Shown: positions 9,401 to 18,832 of the stretch, in pieces | Numbering within the stretch: position 1 is the first letter of the stretch | Layout: the number at the start of each line of letters is the position of its first letter | From: Collinsella sp. | Lineage (GTDB): Bacteria; Actinomycetota; Coriobacteriia; Coriobacteriales; Coriobacteriaceae | Assembly: GCA_031295725.1 (NCBI GenBank) | Contig: JAUMNV010000050.1 | Coordinates: 1 to 27,417 of the forward strand | Direction of reading: 5' to 3' | DNA length: 27,417 bases | The notes under the pieces: model-generated | Told to the model about the DNA's origin: nothing | Database searches by the model: none | The model's input: only the letters and a program-made list of their open reading frames with translations | Translations under genes and position numbers: made by a program

Positions 9401-12400
9401 GCGCCATTGGTTATGTGGGCGATTATGGCTCGTCATTCAATGTTGCGGGCCTCGAAGTCGGCGGCGAAATCAAAACCGGCGATTGCGCCGGCGGCAAGAT
9501 TGCACAGGTCGGCGGCCTTATTGGCCGCATTGTGCAGGGATCGAACGAGAAGTACGTTACCATTACCGGTCTTAGCTTTAGTGAATTCGCTGTGACCGTG
9601 GGCAAGAACGGCGACAAGCTCAACGGCGCCGGTGGTCTTCTGGGCTACAGCTGGGGCAACGCCATCGTCACCATTGGCGATGCTGCTGCGAAGACCAGCG
9701 GCAGCACCTACGCCCTAAAAACTTCCAATAACACGACCGTGACTGCAGAAAACTCTACCGAGGTCGGCGGCCTCGTATACGCCGCCAGTGGCCACTGGAT
9801 CATCAATAATTATGCTATCAATTTGGCCAACGCTTCCTTTACCGCTAATAGCGCAACCACGCTTGGCGTTCTTATTGCTCGCGGCAGTACATCCGATTCA
9901 AATAGCTTTGGTGCCGAGACCAACTATAACGGTCTATATCTGGAGGACAGGGCTTGGTGGGGTACCGCTTATGCTGTGAATGGCGTGTCTATAACCGCCC
10001 CAAAGGTAAAGACATACGACGAATGGCTTGCAAATGGCGTGAAGCCCGAAAGTAATCTGATTGATAACGGCTGCAATGCGGTTGTCTCGCTTCATACCGA
10101 GGACCAAAAGCTGGACATGAGCGGAGATCCTGCTAGAGATAATAGTTATCGAAATCGCATCGCCCCCGCTAATCCTTCTGATAGCTTTCCGCAAACAAAT
10201 GGTTCTGTTCGCTACTACTACAATCTTGACAAAGCATATGCGGAGGTAGGCAACAAACCGGAAAACGCTAGCAAAGACAATTGGATGAACTCCGCAGAGT
10301 ACTTATTACTTTGGTGTGCGTACCTGTATGCTCCTAGCGCGATTCAGGGCTATATCATTCCGGGAAATCAGGCTATTTTCCAAGGAAACAATATTGGCAC
10401 GAGCGACAGCGCGGGCGTGGAAATCAATTTAGATGGATACAGTTTCTATCCTACTGACCCCGCGAAGGGCTCAACGGTTACTGTGAATAATGCAACGATT
10501 ACGTTCCATTATTCCGACATTAAAGCTGAGCAAGAAGGTAACAAAAAGAATAGCGAAGCCACGCAGCACGAAAATATGCACTGCGCTCTCATCGGAACCC
10601 ATACGGGCAGCCTCAAGGTTAAAAATGTCACGCTTGCAGGCACCGTGGGCTCCGTTGTGAACGATGCGGGAAGTTCGTCCGGTGCACTTGTGTGCTGCTG
10701 TATCTATGGGCCCATCAATGAGACTAATGTGGCACAGCTCGAGATAGATGGTCTGACACTTGACGGCTTGAAGGTCGACGGTGTGAACGGCTATACCAGT
10801 TACGCCCCTCTGCTTATCAACGAGATGCAGACATGCGTGAACCTGAGCGCTAAGAATATTTCAACCCTTAGTTACGCGAAAGGGGCCACGGCGGCAACCT
10901 CGCTCTTCGGCAGGCTCGGCGTGGGAAAAAATTCCGATCAGGTGACGGCGAAGTTTGAGCAAATCAGCTTGCCCAGCCAAAAGAACGATACGATTTTCAC
11001 CCATGCGAGCCTGCTGGAGAGCTTTGGCTACAAAAGTACGGGCACGGGCTCTGCAGACTACACCTTTACTAGGGCCGATGCCGAGGCTGGTAAGGTGACA
11101 TACGGAAGCGAAATCGATGCCAAGGACAAGGAATACTCTGGCAAGCAGCTTTGGTATTACGACAAAGAAACCTATGCCACCCCTAATGGCTTGGTGACGG
11201 TTGATAAAAAGCCGGCAGATGCCAAGAATCCTCGGTTTGGTGACTATCTTCCTTATGTTTACAAGGGAAAAGCCACCGAGGATGGCGTCCAGTATCACGA
11301 AATCAAGGTTAACCAGCGCATCCCTAACCTGATGACGGGATGCGGTACGTATGGCGATCCGTACGCCGTTACGGACGCGACGGAAATGAACGCCATCGCT
11401 AACTACATCAACAACAGCGTGGCGTTGGATGGCTGGGAAGTCACTATTGCCGCCGATCAGTCCAGACTGTGCGAGCGGCGTAACAAAACGAAGGTCGACA
11501 GCGCGAGGACCGACAACGAGGTCGTGTACGTCTATAAGCAGGCGAACGGTGCTGATAACAAATGGGAGAAGAAGAACGGCGATGCAACGACCGATCCCTC
11601 GCAGACGTTGAGCGACGAAACCATGCACCGCTATGTGCAGAGTGCGTATTACAGCATTGAGCCTCCTGAGGGCAATAAGATTACCGTCGATGCGGCCTCG
11701 TTTGGCGGATTTGGCAACAAGGCCAATCCGTTCCGTGGCGTAATTGTTGGCGACCTAGGCAAGTCAACTGCAGCAATTGAGATTGAAAATAACAATGGCG
11801 AGCTTCGCGGTCTCATTCCCTATAGCTATGGCAGCGTAGTGCGCAACCTCAACATCAACTATGTGAACGCATCGGCGACGATTACTTATTCTGCCAAGGA
11901 TACCGACGGTGTCCCAACGTCGTTCTTTGGTGGCGTTATCGGCTGCATCCTTGGCGGCGATAACATTATTGATGGTGTGGTCGTAAACAATCCAAATAAC
12001 GGTTCGACAGCGTACGACTTTACCGTTGTCAGCAGATCGCATCTTGTTCCCATTGGCGGCTACGTCGGTGCCATTGCGGGCGGCGGCGTGATTTTCCGCC
12101 ATACGGGCGATTCATGGCGTGGCGGCACAAAGGAAAAGTTCCTGCCCGCTGCGAAAGGCGGTGCCAATTCCCAGCTGTACGACAACCCCTACGTTGGTCG
12201 TGTGATTGATGGCTATGCCTTTAGCGAGGGCTGTAAGGTTGAAAACGGTGACGCTAACTACAAGATTAACGAGCTTAAAGACAAGGGAACTCCCTGTGTC
12301 ACCACCACGGGCACCGACAACAAGTACATCGGCACCAACGCAGAGGCGCCCGTGACTACGGTGGAAAACGCCCAGGGCCTTTTGGTGCTCTCGGCCATCA

Positions 12401-15400
12401 TTAGTTCGGGCGCGGGCGCTGGCGCGGCACATACCAACTACGCCGATTACGGTGTGTTCCGTGGCTCCAAGGCGTACTGGGGCAGCGATACGCAAGATCC
12501 GGCGATAGAAGGCTACCTGTTTGGCAACAAGGAATATGGCAAGGTGCGAAATGCCAGCTACGACTGCGTGGGCAAGCCTATGAGCGCTGCCGGCGATTTC
12601 GTGACTGCCAAAAACGACGACCAGAAAGCTCCCGGCAAGCAGGGGTGGCACGGCCCGCTTGACCCTGATGACGATGTGAACTCGCCCTACCTGGTGGCGT
12701 CCTATGCTGCCGGCTACCAAACGGGCTATGTGTGCGCGTCGAAATCGATCGGCATGAGCTTGGAGTTCAAGCAGGGCACCACCTACGATATGACCGGCTA
12801 CGGCACAGGATATGTGGGCCTCAACGGCCGCTACTATTCCAATGCCTGCAACTCGAACGAGACGACCACCGATCGCGACCGCATCACGCCGCACGTGGCC
12901 ACGATCGACGGCAACGGAGCCACCATCACGGTGGGCACCAAAGACGCTGCCTACGGCGCCGTCGAATACGCCGATGACGACTATAAGGTCTCGGGCGTGG
13001 GCGGACTATTCAACACCGTGATGTTTACCTCCACCAATGTGGGGCAGAGCGTTACCGCGAACGGTGGAGCGCAGGTCAAAGACCTTACCTTTAGCAGCTG
13101 CAATGTAGCGCTCACCTATATCGCCGCCAACGGCGGCGCCACAACGGGAGAGGCATCGAACGACCTTATCGGCACCGGTCTTTTGGCGGGCGCAACGGCT
13201 AACTACGATGGCAACACGTGCGGCGTCTACCGCAACGTGCAGATGAATAACTGCACCGTGTCGGGCGCAAAGAGCGCGGGAGGGCTTCTTGGCAGCTCGG
13301 GCCGCGCCAGCCGAAGTTTAAGCAAGGACAGAACCTATATGGTTGCGTTCAACGACGCACGGGCGACCGCGTATCTCTATGACTGCTCATATACCGACCT
13401 TAACGTCACGGGCGAGAAGTACGTCGGCGGCTACGTGGGTACGGTCGCCTCGGCTTGCGGCGTGTGGACAAGCACGGCCAAAGGGGTGAGTGAAAAGGCT
13501 GTTGGCAAAAGCTCGACCATAACCGCCACGGGGGCAACGCCCTACGTGGGCGGTGTGCTCGGCTTTGCTAAATCAAGCAACCTCTCGGTCAATACCAACA
13601 TCGGCACCACCACAGCGGTCCGGTCGAGCACGGCAGTCATCTCTGGGGTAAATGTGCTTGCCACTGGGTCGAATACCGATAAGTATATGGGCGCTGGCGG
13701 CGTGGTCGGACGCGCCGATGGCGGCGTTATTTCTATGAGCAACGTGCGCATTGATGCTGGAGGTGACACCAAGAACGCCATCATCGGCGATGACACCGGA
13801 ACGAACAACAGCATCCGCAACGCGGGCGGCCTGATTGGCGAGGTTACAAGCAGCGGCAGACCCAACACGTACTGGTTTGAGGGTTGCGGCGTCAAGAACA
13901 TCGACGTCGCCGGCACCAACCAATGCTCAGGCGGCCTTATCGGCTACTACTTCAGTAACGTGGGCATAGCCTGCAACAATATCGCGATTGAGGGCGCTAC
14001 GATTAAGGGTAGCTGGAGCGGCGGTCTACTTGGCGCGATTAACAGCGGGTCCGATGTCATCAACGTCACCAACACAAAGGTTTCCAACACCACGTTTGGC
14101 GGAACATCCAACGGTGGCATCGCGGGCGACGGCCGCGGCCAGTTTCATCTGGTAAACGTGCTCATGGACAGCAATATCTATAAATCTGACGCTAAGCAGG
14201 GTGTGCTCTTGGGCGAGGTCGACACAGGCGGCTATAGCCTTTCCGCAGCGGGCGTGGACGTAAAACCCGGCAAGGGCAAGACCACGCGTGACCTGCCGTC
14301 GATGGTTTACACGGTCAATACAGCCGCCGTTAACAAGAAAACCTACATAGCGTTCGGAGACTACAACGACACGCTCGCCGTGCCCGGCAGGGACACCACG
14401 CTCTACGGTGCGGACGATACCGCTACCATGGCGGCAAGCCCGTACGTGACTACGAGCCCGGTGAGCAAGCTGGCGGTGCGTGCCTCCGACAACGACACCA
14501 CCGATCGCTACCTGTTTGGCGACGGTGCCGCCATCGTCACCGCGGCGACTATCCAGAGCGAGGCAGGCACCAGTGTTGCCGGCCGCTACACCTATACCAA
14601 TATCTGCGGCATCAATGATGCCGGCGCGTACCAAAACAAGAAAACCTATAGCGCGGACAGCGCAAAGAGCACTTTCAACACCAACAACGTTACTTCGGGC
14701 AAGAAGGCTGCAACCGACTTCCCTGTACTCATGATTCCCGGCAACGACACGACGACGGTCGAGAAGTATCTGAACATCGTGACTAACGGCGGCTTTTCCG
14801 ATGCCCGCCGCCTCAACGGCAGCGCCAAGCACGTGACCGCCACCGCTGAGGTCTTCAAGCTTGCCGATAACGGCGCCTTCGTCAAGGACGCAACCGCCTC
14901 GCAAACGCCCACGCTCAAGGTGCTCAACAACGGCACGAGCTCCATGGTATTCCGCGCGAGTACCGACTGGGACAACGAGCGGGGCCGCTTCACGCTGCTC
15001 ACGGTCACTTTTAGCGAGGCCGGCCAGAGGTACCGCGTGCAGGTGCCCATTATCGTTAAGCGCATGCTCGAGATCGACTTCACCGCCACCTACTCCGAGG
15101 GCGCGAACTTCAAGGCTGCCGATGCGACTCAATACGACAATCACGTGCTTGTGAGCAGCGGCGATACCATGACCGGTTACCTTACCTGGACCTATGGCAG
15201 CGCCCGGGGTGAGGCAGTCGATTACGGCTGGAACACGCTGCTCGAAGCCGGCGGCTCCATGGGCCCGCTCAACAAGAGCATCACCTTCGGCGCCACGCTG
15301 CCCGAGGGCACGCAGCTCACGCTTGTGGACACTGCTCATAACAACCGTGAATATCACTGCACGGTGGGCGCGGGCGGAGCAGCGTCGGTCAAGCTCACCG

Positions 15401-17064
15401 ACTTTGTGGATGCCGGCAACAATGCCTACGTCGAGCCGTGGCTGAGTGAGATCGTGGGCGTGGCGGCCAAGGAGGACAAGGACGGTGCCTGGGTCAAGCT
15501 CACCGATGCCGAGGTCAAAGGCAAGAGCCAGGTCGAGCTCGAGAAGACGGCCGGTGCCAAGGTCGGCGGTGCGTACTACCGCGCGCGTACATCTTCCGAC
15601 ACGATGGGCACGTTCTACACCCTCTCCGTTGCCAAGGAAGAGCCCAAGAGCGAGAACTTCTACTTGGTGGTGCGCACGCCGGCGGGCTCTGCGGGCGTCA
15701 ACGGCTACACCGCAACTACGGTCGACACGAGCCTCAACGAGCACATCAACTACCTGCTGCGCGGCAAGAAAGCAGCCGACGGCAAGGCTGCCGAGGATGG
15801 GCACCAGAATACGGCCTCGACCTACAGCGTGACATCCAACTACACGCACGACCTCATCGATAACAACGAGGGCGGCATCAAACAGATGGTGCTTCACGAT
15901 GTCACCTATCCGCTTACCATGAAGGTAAGCGACACCGTGAAGTTCGACTCGAACCAGCAATACACGAGCTCCGACGCGCTGTACTACCAGCTGGATTCTT
16001 CGCTCGTGAACTACGGGAAGAACGGCAGTGCTGCGGGCGCGCATGGCTACCCGACCGGAACCCAGGGCACGTATTCGTTCTATGTGAAGGTGGGGAATGA
16101 CTACTACACGTGGGCTGGTTCTAAGTGGACTAATGCCGGCACGACGGAAACGCCGGCGATTGCTGCCAAAGACTGGTCTGCAACGGGCGGCGACATGTCG
16201 CTTGTACTTGCCGATACCAGTGGCAAGGCCATCAACCTTTCTGGCATTCGTGAGATTGCCAAGAGCCATGACAACAAGTTCACCATTACCATGAAGGCGA
16301 ATCTCGCCATGACGGAGCCTGCGTGCCAGGCTGGTATTATCGCTTCGCAGAATGGCGGCACAGATAAGTACACAAAGCCCAACTACCGTGCGTACCTCTC
16401 TACGAATGATGAAACGCTCAGCACCAGTAGCAACTCGGCATACATCGACGGCAGAGCTGGATACTACCGCATGGACGTGGGCTCCTCGACTATTGCGCTC
16501 GAGGCTTCAAAGAAGTCGCAGCTGGGCATCAACATCGATGACCTCAAGTCCGCCGACGGCGAGATCGCTCTGGTGGGAACGTATGATTTGTCCAAGCTCG
16601 CGGGTGCCGAGGCCATGATTTCCAATGCCAGCACGGTGACGTACACGCTGAGCTTGCAGAAGCGCCGCCAAGATGATGGTCGTTATGATGCGGTCGACAA
16701 CATCTCAAGCTACATTACGGTGCTCGGTAGCGACAAGTTGGCTAACGGCTCTTTGAGCGCCGATGGCAAGAATTACGTATTTACTGATAGCAAGGGGGCT
16801 GGCGGCGCGTTCGCCACGCGCGACGGCAACAGCCTTGCCTTTAAGCATGCTTTCCGCGTTAAGGTGAACACGGATGTTGAGGGCAAGGACCAAACTTATG
16901 CCAACTACCGCTTGGTGCTTACGGCCCATATGTTCGGTGGCGGTGTCAACGACACGCCGGTTAACGTCAGCAACCTCGCCGGCTATGCGAACTCTGACTA
17001 CGTGACGTACACGCTGGCGCGCATCAACACCAAGGGCATTCCCCACGAGATCGAGACCAACTAA
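6493..17064 (+). CDS. Giant secreted beta-helix-type surface protein with GLUG-like repeats (3523 aa)
   Basis: A Sec signal peptide covers residues 1-29, with likely cleavage after VFA. An acidic low-complexity linker rich in Asp, Ala, Gly and Thr spans about 68-143. From about residue 383 to 2546 there are more than 20 GG(L/V/I)(I/V/L)G motifs, for example at nucleotides 7639, 7738, 7843, 8053, 9286, 9397, 9511, 11929, 13273, 13828, 13930 and 14020. These resemble GLUG repeats and fit a right-handed beta-helix or adhesin stalk. Residues from about 2700 to the end lack them and look like several beta-sandwich modules. The C-terminus (GIPHEIETN) has no LPXTG, membrane helix or obvious wall-binding repeat, so attachment must be indirect. 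AGGTAGGA at 6481-6488 is the ribosome site. Nucleotides 9800-11900 lack the motif and are partly AT-richer. The likely role is adhesion or a surface layer; the ligand is unknown. Confidence 0.88.
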   Translation: MRTAKRITTACLTAIMIFQALAPSTEVFAQELDAVMEASVSAARAAGNTARSVQDAVATALQDADQATSDDVATTPGADAGATEGGDGSTNAGESQDSTTDGTTNGDTPTEGDASQDDAAADEGAADGEQADDADADAADQANTAPTIATVEDLRHALGDGNVITDDLGAVTAITFESNADLIAISNTDPAIYQNANISKGGSTGIDFDVCGAEIVDGLGSLTFQGFGSDAYPFKGALNLGDRTLTVNKTLFNNIELSDANSTVKLTWKGTDAQPIVAAKVTGADKTLAATVTVGTPKSDTEKDICKLASPLVGEVTGALTLNATYVTSANSPLAIDMQSSTGNMGLLVNTLAEGASLTLAGLALPDKLDGTPTINATAADANAGGLIGEAREGATVALPTGIDVSALSVAGKNAAGGLIGKATNLTLNIADGVTVKPACNVGDKDSACSGGVIGDVSFAQGFIVKPNMFDLGKLVTLGASQRAGALFGVADISNGDIVVQGGTYKSKFTLPEEVSFNGSYGGLVGKVFATAKGVDESLRAFVVQKDADKKTCSIEFELAGKLSDTGGVVGYVGDSADSNSQPVAVVLDGVTVACKGDASARTDAGKFGGAVGVVDARNVLDVRDFKLTSDNPIGKAQSNRAAGIAGSAWNAVIKFSGITDLSGASFAENSTTGQLVYENHNALIFAVGDGSDADKGAAGWTFKRSNTASKTDDIATYGEVIRLGGDFIKLDVDTHKLTLPDSLTAANGAYTLTSVEDFAKLAITWQTNGYYSMVEGVSENNPNILQSSTITVNGTIDLKGTGLTGFTQDCADGSQVFSGTLNGGGTNGNGTINLAVGEPYGKRGEAVLDGNDTSNGNGKIYRHGRLGLFAAVNGATISNVTIAGSMKFDNGSAIDAGSLAGTIVGNLPLSGVTCKTNIACDDTFGNEVNIGGIAGSVSAASTVAFKDNSRAQATIAATKTLNGNSRIGGAIGYVGDYGSSFNVAGLEVGGEIKTGDCAGGKIAQVGGLIGRIVQGSNEKYVTITGLSFSEFAVTVGKNGDKLNGAGGLLGYSWGNAIVTIGDAAAKTSGSTYALKTSNNTTVTAENSTEVGGLVYAASGHWIINNYAINLANASFTANSATTLGVLIARGSTSDSNSFGAETNYNGLYLEDRAWWGTAYAVNGVSITAPKVKTYDEWLANGVKPESNLIDNGCNAVVSLHTEDQKLDMSGDPARDNSYRNRIAPANPSDSFPQTNGSVRYYYNLDKAYAEVGNKPENASKDNWMNSAEYLLLWCAYLYAPSAIQGYIIPGNQAIFQGNNIGTSDSAGVEINLDGYSFYPTDPAKGSTVTVNNATITFHYSDIKAEQEGNKKNSEATQHENMHCALIGTHTGSLKVKNVTLAGTVGSVVNDAGSSSGALVCCCIYGPINETNVAQLEIDGLTLDGLKVDGVNGYTSYAPLLINEMQTCVNLSAKNISTLSYAKGATAATSLFGRLGVGKNSDQVTAKFEQISLPSQKNDTIFTHASLLESFGYKSTGTGSADYTFTRADAEAGKVTYGSEIDAKDKEYSGKQLWYYDKETYATPNGLVTVDKKPADAKNPRFGDYLPYVYKGKATEDGVQYHEIKVNQRIPNLMTGCGTYGDPYAVTDATEMNAIANYINNSVALDGWEVTIAADQSRLCERRNKTKVDSARTDNEVVYVYKQANGADNKWEKKNGDATTDPSQTLSDETMHRYVQSAYYSIEPPEGNKITVDAASFGGFGNKANPFRGVIVGDLGKSTAAIEIENNNGELRGLIPYSYGSVVRNLNINYVNASATITYSAKDTDGVPTSFFGGVIGCILGGDNIIDGVVVNNPNNGSTAYDFTVVSRSHLVPIGGYVGAIAGGGVIFRHTGDSWRGGTKEKFLPAAKGGANSQLYDNPYVGRVIDGYAFSEGCKVENGDANYKINELKDKGTPCVTTTGTDNKYIGTNAEAPVTTVENAQGLLVLSAIISSGAGAGAAHTNYADYGVFRGSKAYWGSDTQDPAIEGYLFGNKEYGKVRNASYDCVGKPMSAAGDFVTAKNDDQKAPGKQGWHGPLDPDDDVNSPYLVASYAAGYQTGYVCASKSIGMSLEFKQGTTYDMTGYGTGYVGLNGRYYSNACNSNETTTDRDRITPHVATIDGNGATITVGTKDAAYGAVEYADDDYKVSGVGGLFNTVMFTSTNVGQSVTANGGAQVKDLTFSSCNVALTYIAANGGATTGEASNDLIGTGLLAGATANYDGNTCGVYRNVQMNNCTVSGAKSAGGLLGSSGRASRSLSKDRTYMVAFNDARATAYLYDCSYTDLNVTGEKYVGGYVGTVASACGVWTSTAKGVSEKAVGKSSTITATGATPYVGGVLGFAKSSNLSVNTNIGTTTAVRSSTAVISGVNVLATGSNTDKYMGAGGVVGRADGGVISMSNVRIDAGGDTKNAIIGDDTGTNNSIRNAGGLIGEVTSSGRPNTYWFEGCGVKNIDVAGTNQCSGGLIGYYFSNVGIACNNIAIEGATIKGSWSGGLLGAINSGSDVINVTNTKVSNTTFGGTSNGGIAGDGRGQFHLVNVLMDSNIYKSDAKQGVLLGEVDTGGYSLSAAGVDVKPGKGKTTRDLPSMVYTVNTAAVNKKTYIAFGDYNDTLAVPGRDTTLYGADDTATMAASPYVTTSPVSKLAVRASDNDTTDRYLFGDGAAIVTAATIQSEAGTSVAGRYTYTNICGINDAGAYQNKKTYSADSAKSTFNTNNVTSGKKAATDFPVLMIPGNDTTTVEKYLNIVTNGGFSDARRLNGSAKHVTATAEVFKLADNGAFVKDATASQTPTLKVLNNGTSSMVFRASTDWDNERGRFTLLTVTFSEAGQRYRVQVPIIVKRMLEIDFTATYSEGANFKAADATQYDNHVLVSSGDTMTGYLTWTYGSARGEAVDYGWNTLLEAGGSMGPLNKSITFGATLPEGTQLTLVDTAHNNREYHCTVGAGGAASVKLTDFVDAGNNAYVEPWLSEIVGVAAKEDKDGAWVKLTDAEVKGKSQVELEKTAGAKVGGAYYRARTSSDTMGTFYTLSVAKEEPKSENFYLVVRTPAGSAGVNGYTATTVDTSLNEHINYLLRGKKAADGKAAEDGHQNTASTYSVTSNYTHDLIDNNEGGIKQMVLHDVTYPLTMKVSDTVKFDSNQQYTSSDALYYQLDSSLVNYGKNGSAAGAHGYPTGTQGTYSFYVKVGNDYYTWAGSKWTNAGTTETPAIAAKDWSATGGDMSLVLADTSGKAINLSGIREIAKSHDNKFTITMKANLAMTEPACQAGIIASQNGGTDKYTKPNYRAYLSTNDETLSTSSNSAYIDGRAGYYRMDVGSSTIALEASKKSQLGINIDDLKSADGEIALVGTYDLSKLAGAEAMISNASTVTYTLSLQKRRQDDGRYDAVDNISSYITVLGSDKLANGSLSADGKNYVFTDSKGAGGAFATRDGNSLAFKHAFRVKVNTDVEGKDQTYANYRLVLTAHMFGGGVNDTPVNVSNLAGYANSDYVTYTLARINTKGIPHEIETN

Positions 17065-17071
17065 TTCCGTG

Positions 17072-17107
17072 AAAGGGGCGGCAATCACCCGGTTGCCGCC
17101 CCTTTTT
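17072..17107 (+). terminator. Rho-independent terminator of the surface-protein operon
   Basis: GGGGCGGCAA (17075-17084) pairs perfectly with TTGCCGCCCC (17093-17102) across an 8-base loop. Five T follow, and three A flank the 5' side. It starts 8 bp after the stop codon of the giant gene. Confidence 0.95.
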
Positions 17108-17148
17108 CTTGTTCGCCTGGCCTGCTGCTGCCCCAGCTACTCACCAGC

Positions 17149-17224
17149 TTTCCAACTTTCCACGTAACTTACCACCCAAGGTGGAAAGCTGGAAAGTTAA
17201 GTGGAAAGCTGGTAAGTTAGATGG
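17149..17224. repeat. 76-bp direct repeat, upstream copy
   Basis: This segment is about 87 percent identical, by hand alignment without gaps, to 18757-18832 in the same orientation. Both hold CTTTCCAC and ACTTACCAC on the left and GTGGAAAGCTGG on the right. Further near-copies of TGGAAAG[CT]TGG run on through 17240 into the ribosome site of the AlbA_2 gene. The CTTTCCAC/GTGGAAAG symmetry could make it an operator or a hairpin in RNA. Confidence 0.85.
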
Positions 17225-17250
17225 AAAGTTGGAAAGTTGGGAGGTTTGGG

Positions 17251-18720
17251 ATGAATGAGGAGTGGTTGGCGCGGGTTATCCATCATCTGCGGGCAATAGG
17301 AAACGACACCCAGCAGTACGAAGTAAAAGAAGCCAAGGGCGCGCTTCCCAAAAGCATCGTCGAGACGCTTTCGGCTTTTTCTAACGCGCAGGGCGGCTTT
17401 GTAATCCTCGGCATTTCAGAAAAGAACGGGTTTGTGCCCGTCGAGGGTTTTGATGCTCGCAAGATGCAAGACGCTCTCTCTTCTGCATGCGAAAGGCTGA
17501 CGCCCGTTGTGAGGCCGGATATCCAAGTGATTCCCTTTGAGGAAAAACTGGTGCTTTGCGCGCGCATCAATGAGATGCATCCACGCGATAAGCCCTGCTA
17601 CATCACGGCGCGCGGCATGTACGATTCGTCCTTTATCCGTACGGGCGACGGCGACCGGCGCATGACTCCCTACGAAATCGATCGCTTTATGGAGGAGCAT
17701 GTTCAGCCTACATACGACGACGAGCCGGTCGAAGATGCCACGCTCGATGACCTTGACGCCGATCTTTTGCAAGGGTTTATAAAACGCCAGCGCGAGCTGC
17801 ACCCTAGGCTTTTGGGCACCAGAAGCGATGACGAGATTCTCCTTGACCTGCATGTGACCAAAAGGGTGGACGACGCAATCGTGCCGACGCTTGCCGCAAT
17901 TGTCGCGATGGGACGGTTTCCGCAAAAGTTCTTCCCACGTCTCAATGTGACCTTTACGGCGTACCCCGGGACTACAAAAACGCAGCGAGTAAGCGATAAC
18001 AAGCGTTTTGTGGATTCTCAGACCATTTTGGGTCCAATCCCTTTCATGATTGAGGACGTGCTTGCCGCCGTTGCGAGAAACACCCGAAACGCCGCGGTTA
18101 TCGAGGGCGCGTTCCGGAAAGATGTGCCCGATTATCCGCCCGTGGCGCTGCGCGAGGCGGTGGCGAACGCGCTCATGCACCGCGACTACTCTTCCGCCGC
18201 GCGTGGCTCACAAGTGCAGGTCAACCTGTATATCGACCGCGTCGAGATTCTCAATCCCGGCGGGCTGTACGGCGATGTAACGATCGATTCGCTGGGAGTT
18301 TCTGGGGTTTCGTCATCCAGAAACCAGTTCCTTTCAAATATCCTCGAGACCACGCCGTACCCAGGCGGTGGCTACGTGGTCGAAAATCGCGGCACTGGTT
18401 ATCAGGAGATAGGTGAGCAGCTCGAGCGGGCAAACATGTTGCCGCCCGAACCAAAGAACTCGACGGTTTCTTTTTCGCTGACGTTCGATAAGCGAAAGAT
18501 TATGCGGGCGGAACAGGTGACGTCTGTGGGGCATGTGGACGAGGCAATCTTGGATTACCTGGCAACACATTCTTCGGCTTCGGCCAAGGAGCTCACCGAC
18601 GCTTCGGGTTTGAGCAGGAGCGCCGTTTCCAACCACATAAAAGGCTTGATTGGTGCGGGCAAGATTGAGGCGATGGAGCCTCCGCGCAGCCCGCGACAGC
18701 GGTATCGACTCGCGAAGTAG
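17251..18720 (+). CDS. AlbA_2 (Schlafen-like) and HATPase_c_4 ATP-binding protein with C-terminal winged helix
   Basis: ATG 17251 is preferred over the in-frame ATG 17221 because GGGAGG (17239-17244) sits at good distance and the region upstream is repeat DNA. The 489-residue product begins with an AlbA_2 domain (YEVKEAKG, then AFSNAQGGFVILGI). A GHKL-type HATPase_c_4 region follows, with REAVANALMHRDYS and the NPGGLYGD loop. It ends with a winged helix (ASGLSRSAVSNHIKGLIGAGKIE, quoted here as a region of about 23 residues at 451-473, key part LSRSAVSNHIKGL). Family members are predicted DNA-binding regulators; some act with defence or mobile elements. The substrate or target is unknown. The gene is a single unit between two 76-bp direct repeats, which suggests either self-regulation at those repeats or a movable cassette. 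Confidence 0.88.
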   Translation: MNEEWLARVIHHLRAIGNDTQQYEVKEAKGALPKSIVETLSAFSNAQGGFVILGISEKNGFVPVEGFDARKMQDALSSACERLTPVVRPDIQVIPFEEKLVLCARINEMHPRDKPCYITARGMYDSSFIRTGDGDRRMTPYEIDRFMEEHVQPTYDDEPVEDATLDDLDADLLQGFIKRQRELHPRLLGTRSDDEILLDLHVTKRVDDAIVPTLAAIVAMGRFPQKFFPRLNVTFTAYPGTTKTQRVSDNKRFVDSQTILGPIPFMIEDVLAAVARNTRNAAVIEGAFRKDVPDYPPVALREAVANALMHRDYSSAARGSQVQVNLYIDRVEILNPGGLYGDVTIDSLGVSGVSSSRNQFLSNILETTPYPGGGYVVENRGTGYQEIGEQLERANMLPPEPKNSTVSFSLTFDKRKIMRAEQVTSVGHVDEAILDYLATHSSASAKELTDASGLSRSAVSNHIKGLIGAGKIEAMEPPRSPRQRYRLAK

Positions 18721-18756
18721 GGCTGTCCGTCGCCCATGCTTCGGTCTCCCAACTTC

Positions 18757-18832
18757 TTTCCAGCTTTCCACTTAACTTACCACTTAAGGTGGAAAGCTGG
18801 AAAGTTAGGTGGAAAGCTGACATGTTAGGTGC
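18757..18832. repeat. 76-bp direct repeat, downstream copy
   Basis: This is the second copy of the repeat at 17149-17224, of equal length and orientation, starting 37 bp after the AlbA_2 stop. It contains the inverted pair CCAGCTTTCCAC / GTGGAAAGCTGG around a 17-bp centre, followed by another GTGGAAAGCTG. Ten of 76 positions differ from the upstream copy. Confidence 0.85.

Noticed and set aside
14026..16269. Long antisense open frame (747 codons) inside the giant gene, and similar ones at 3450-4562, 6046-7509 and 21396-22712
   Set aside because: GC-rich codon bias leaves few stops on the opposite strand. The plus-strand genes have a signal peptide, membrane helices or family motifs, and the antisense products show none.
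16900..17064. Sortase (LPXTG) anchor at the end of the giant protein
   Set aside because: No LPXTG-like motif, hydrophobic helix or basic tail is present in the last residues.
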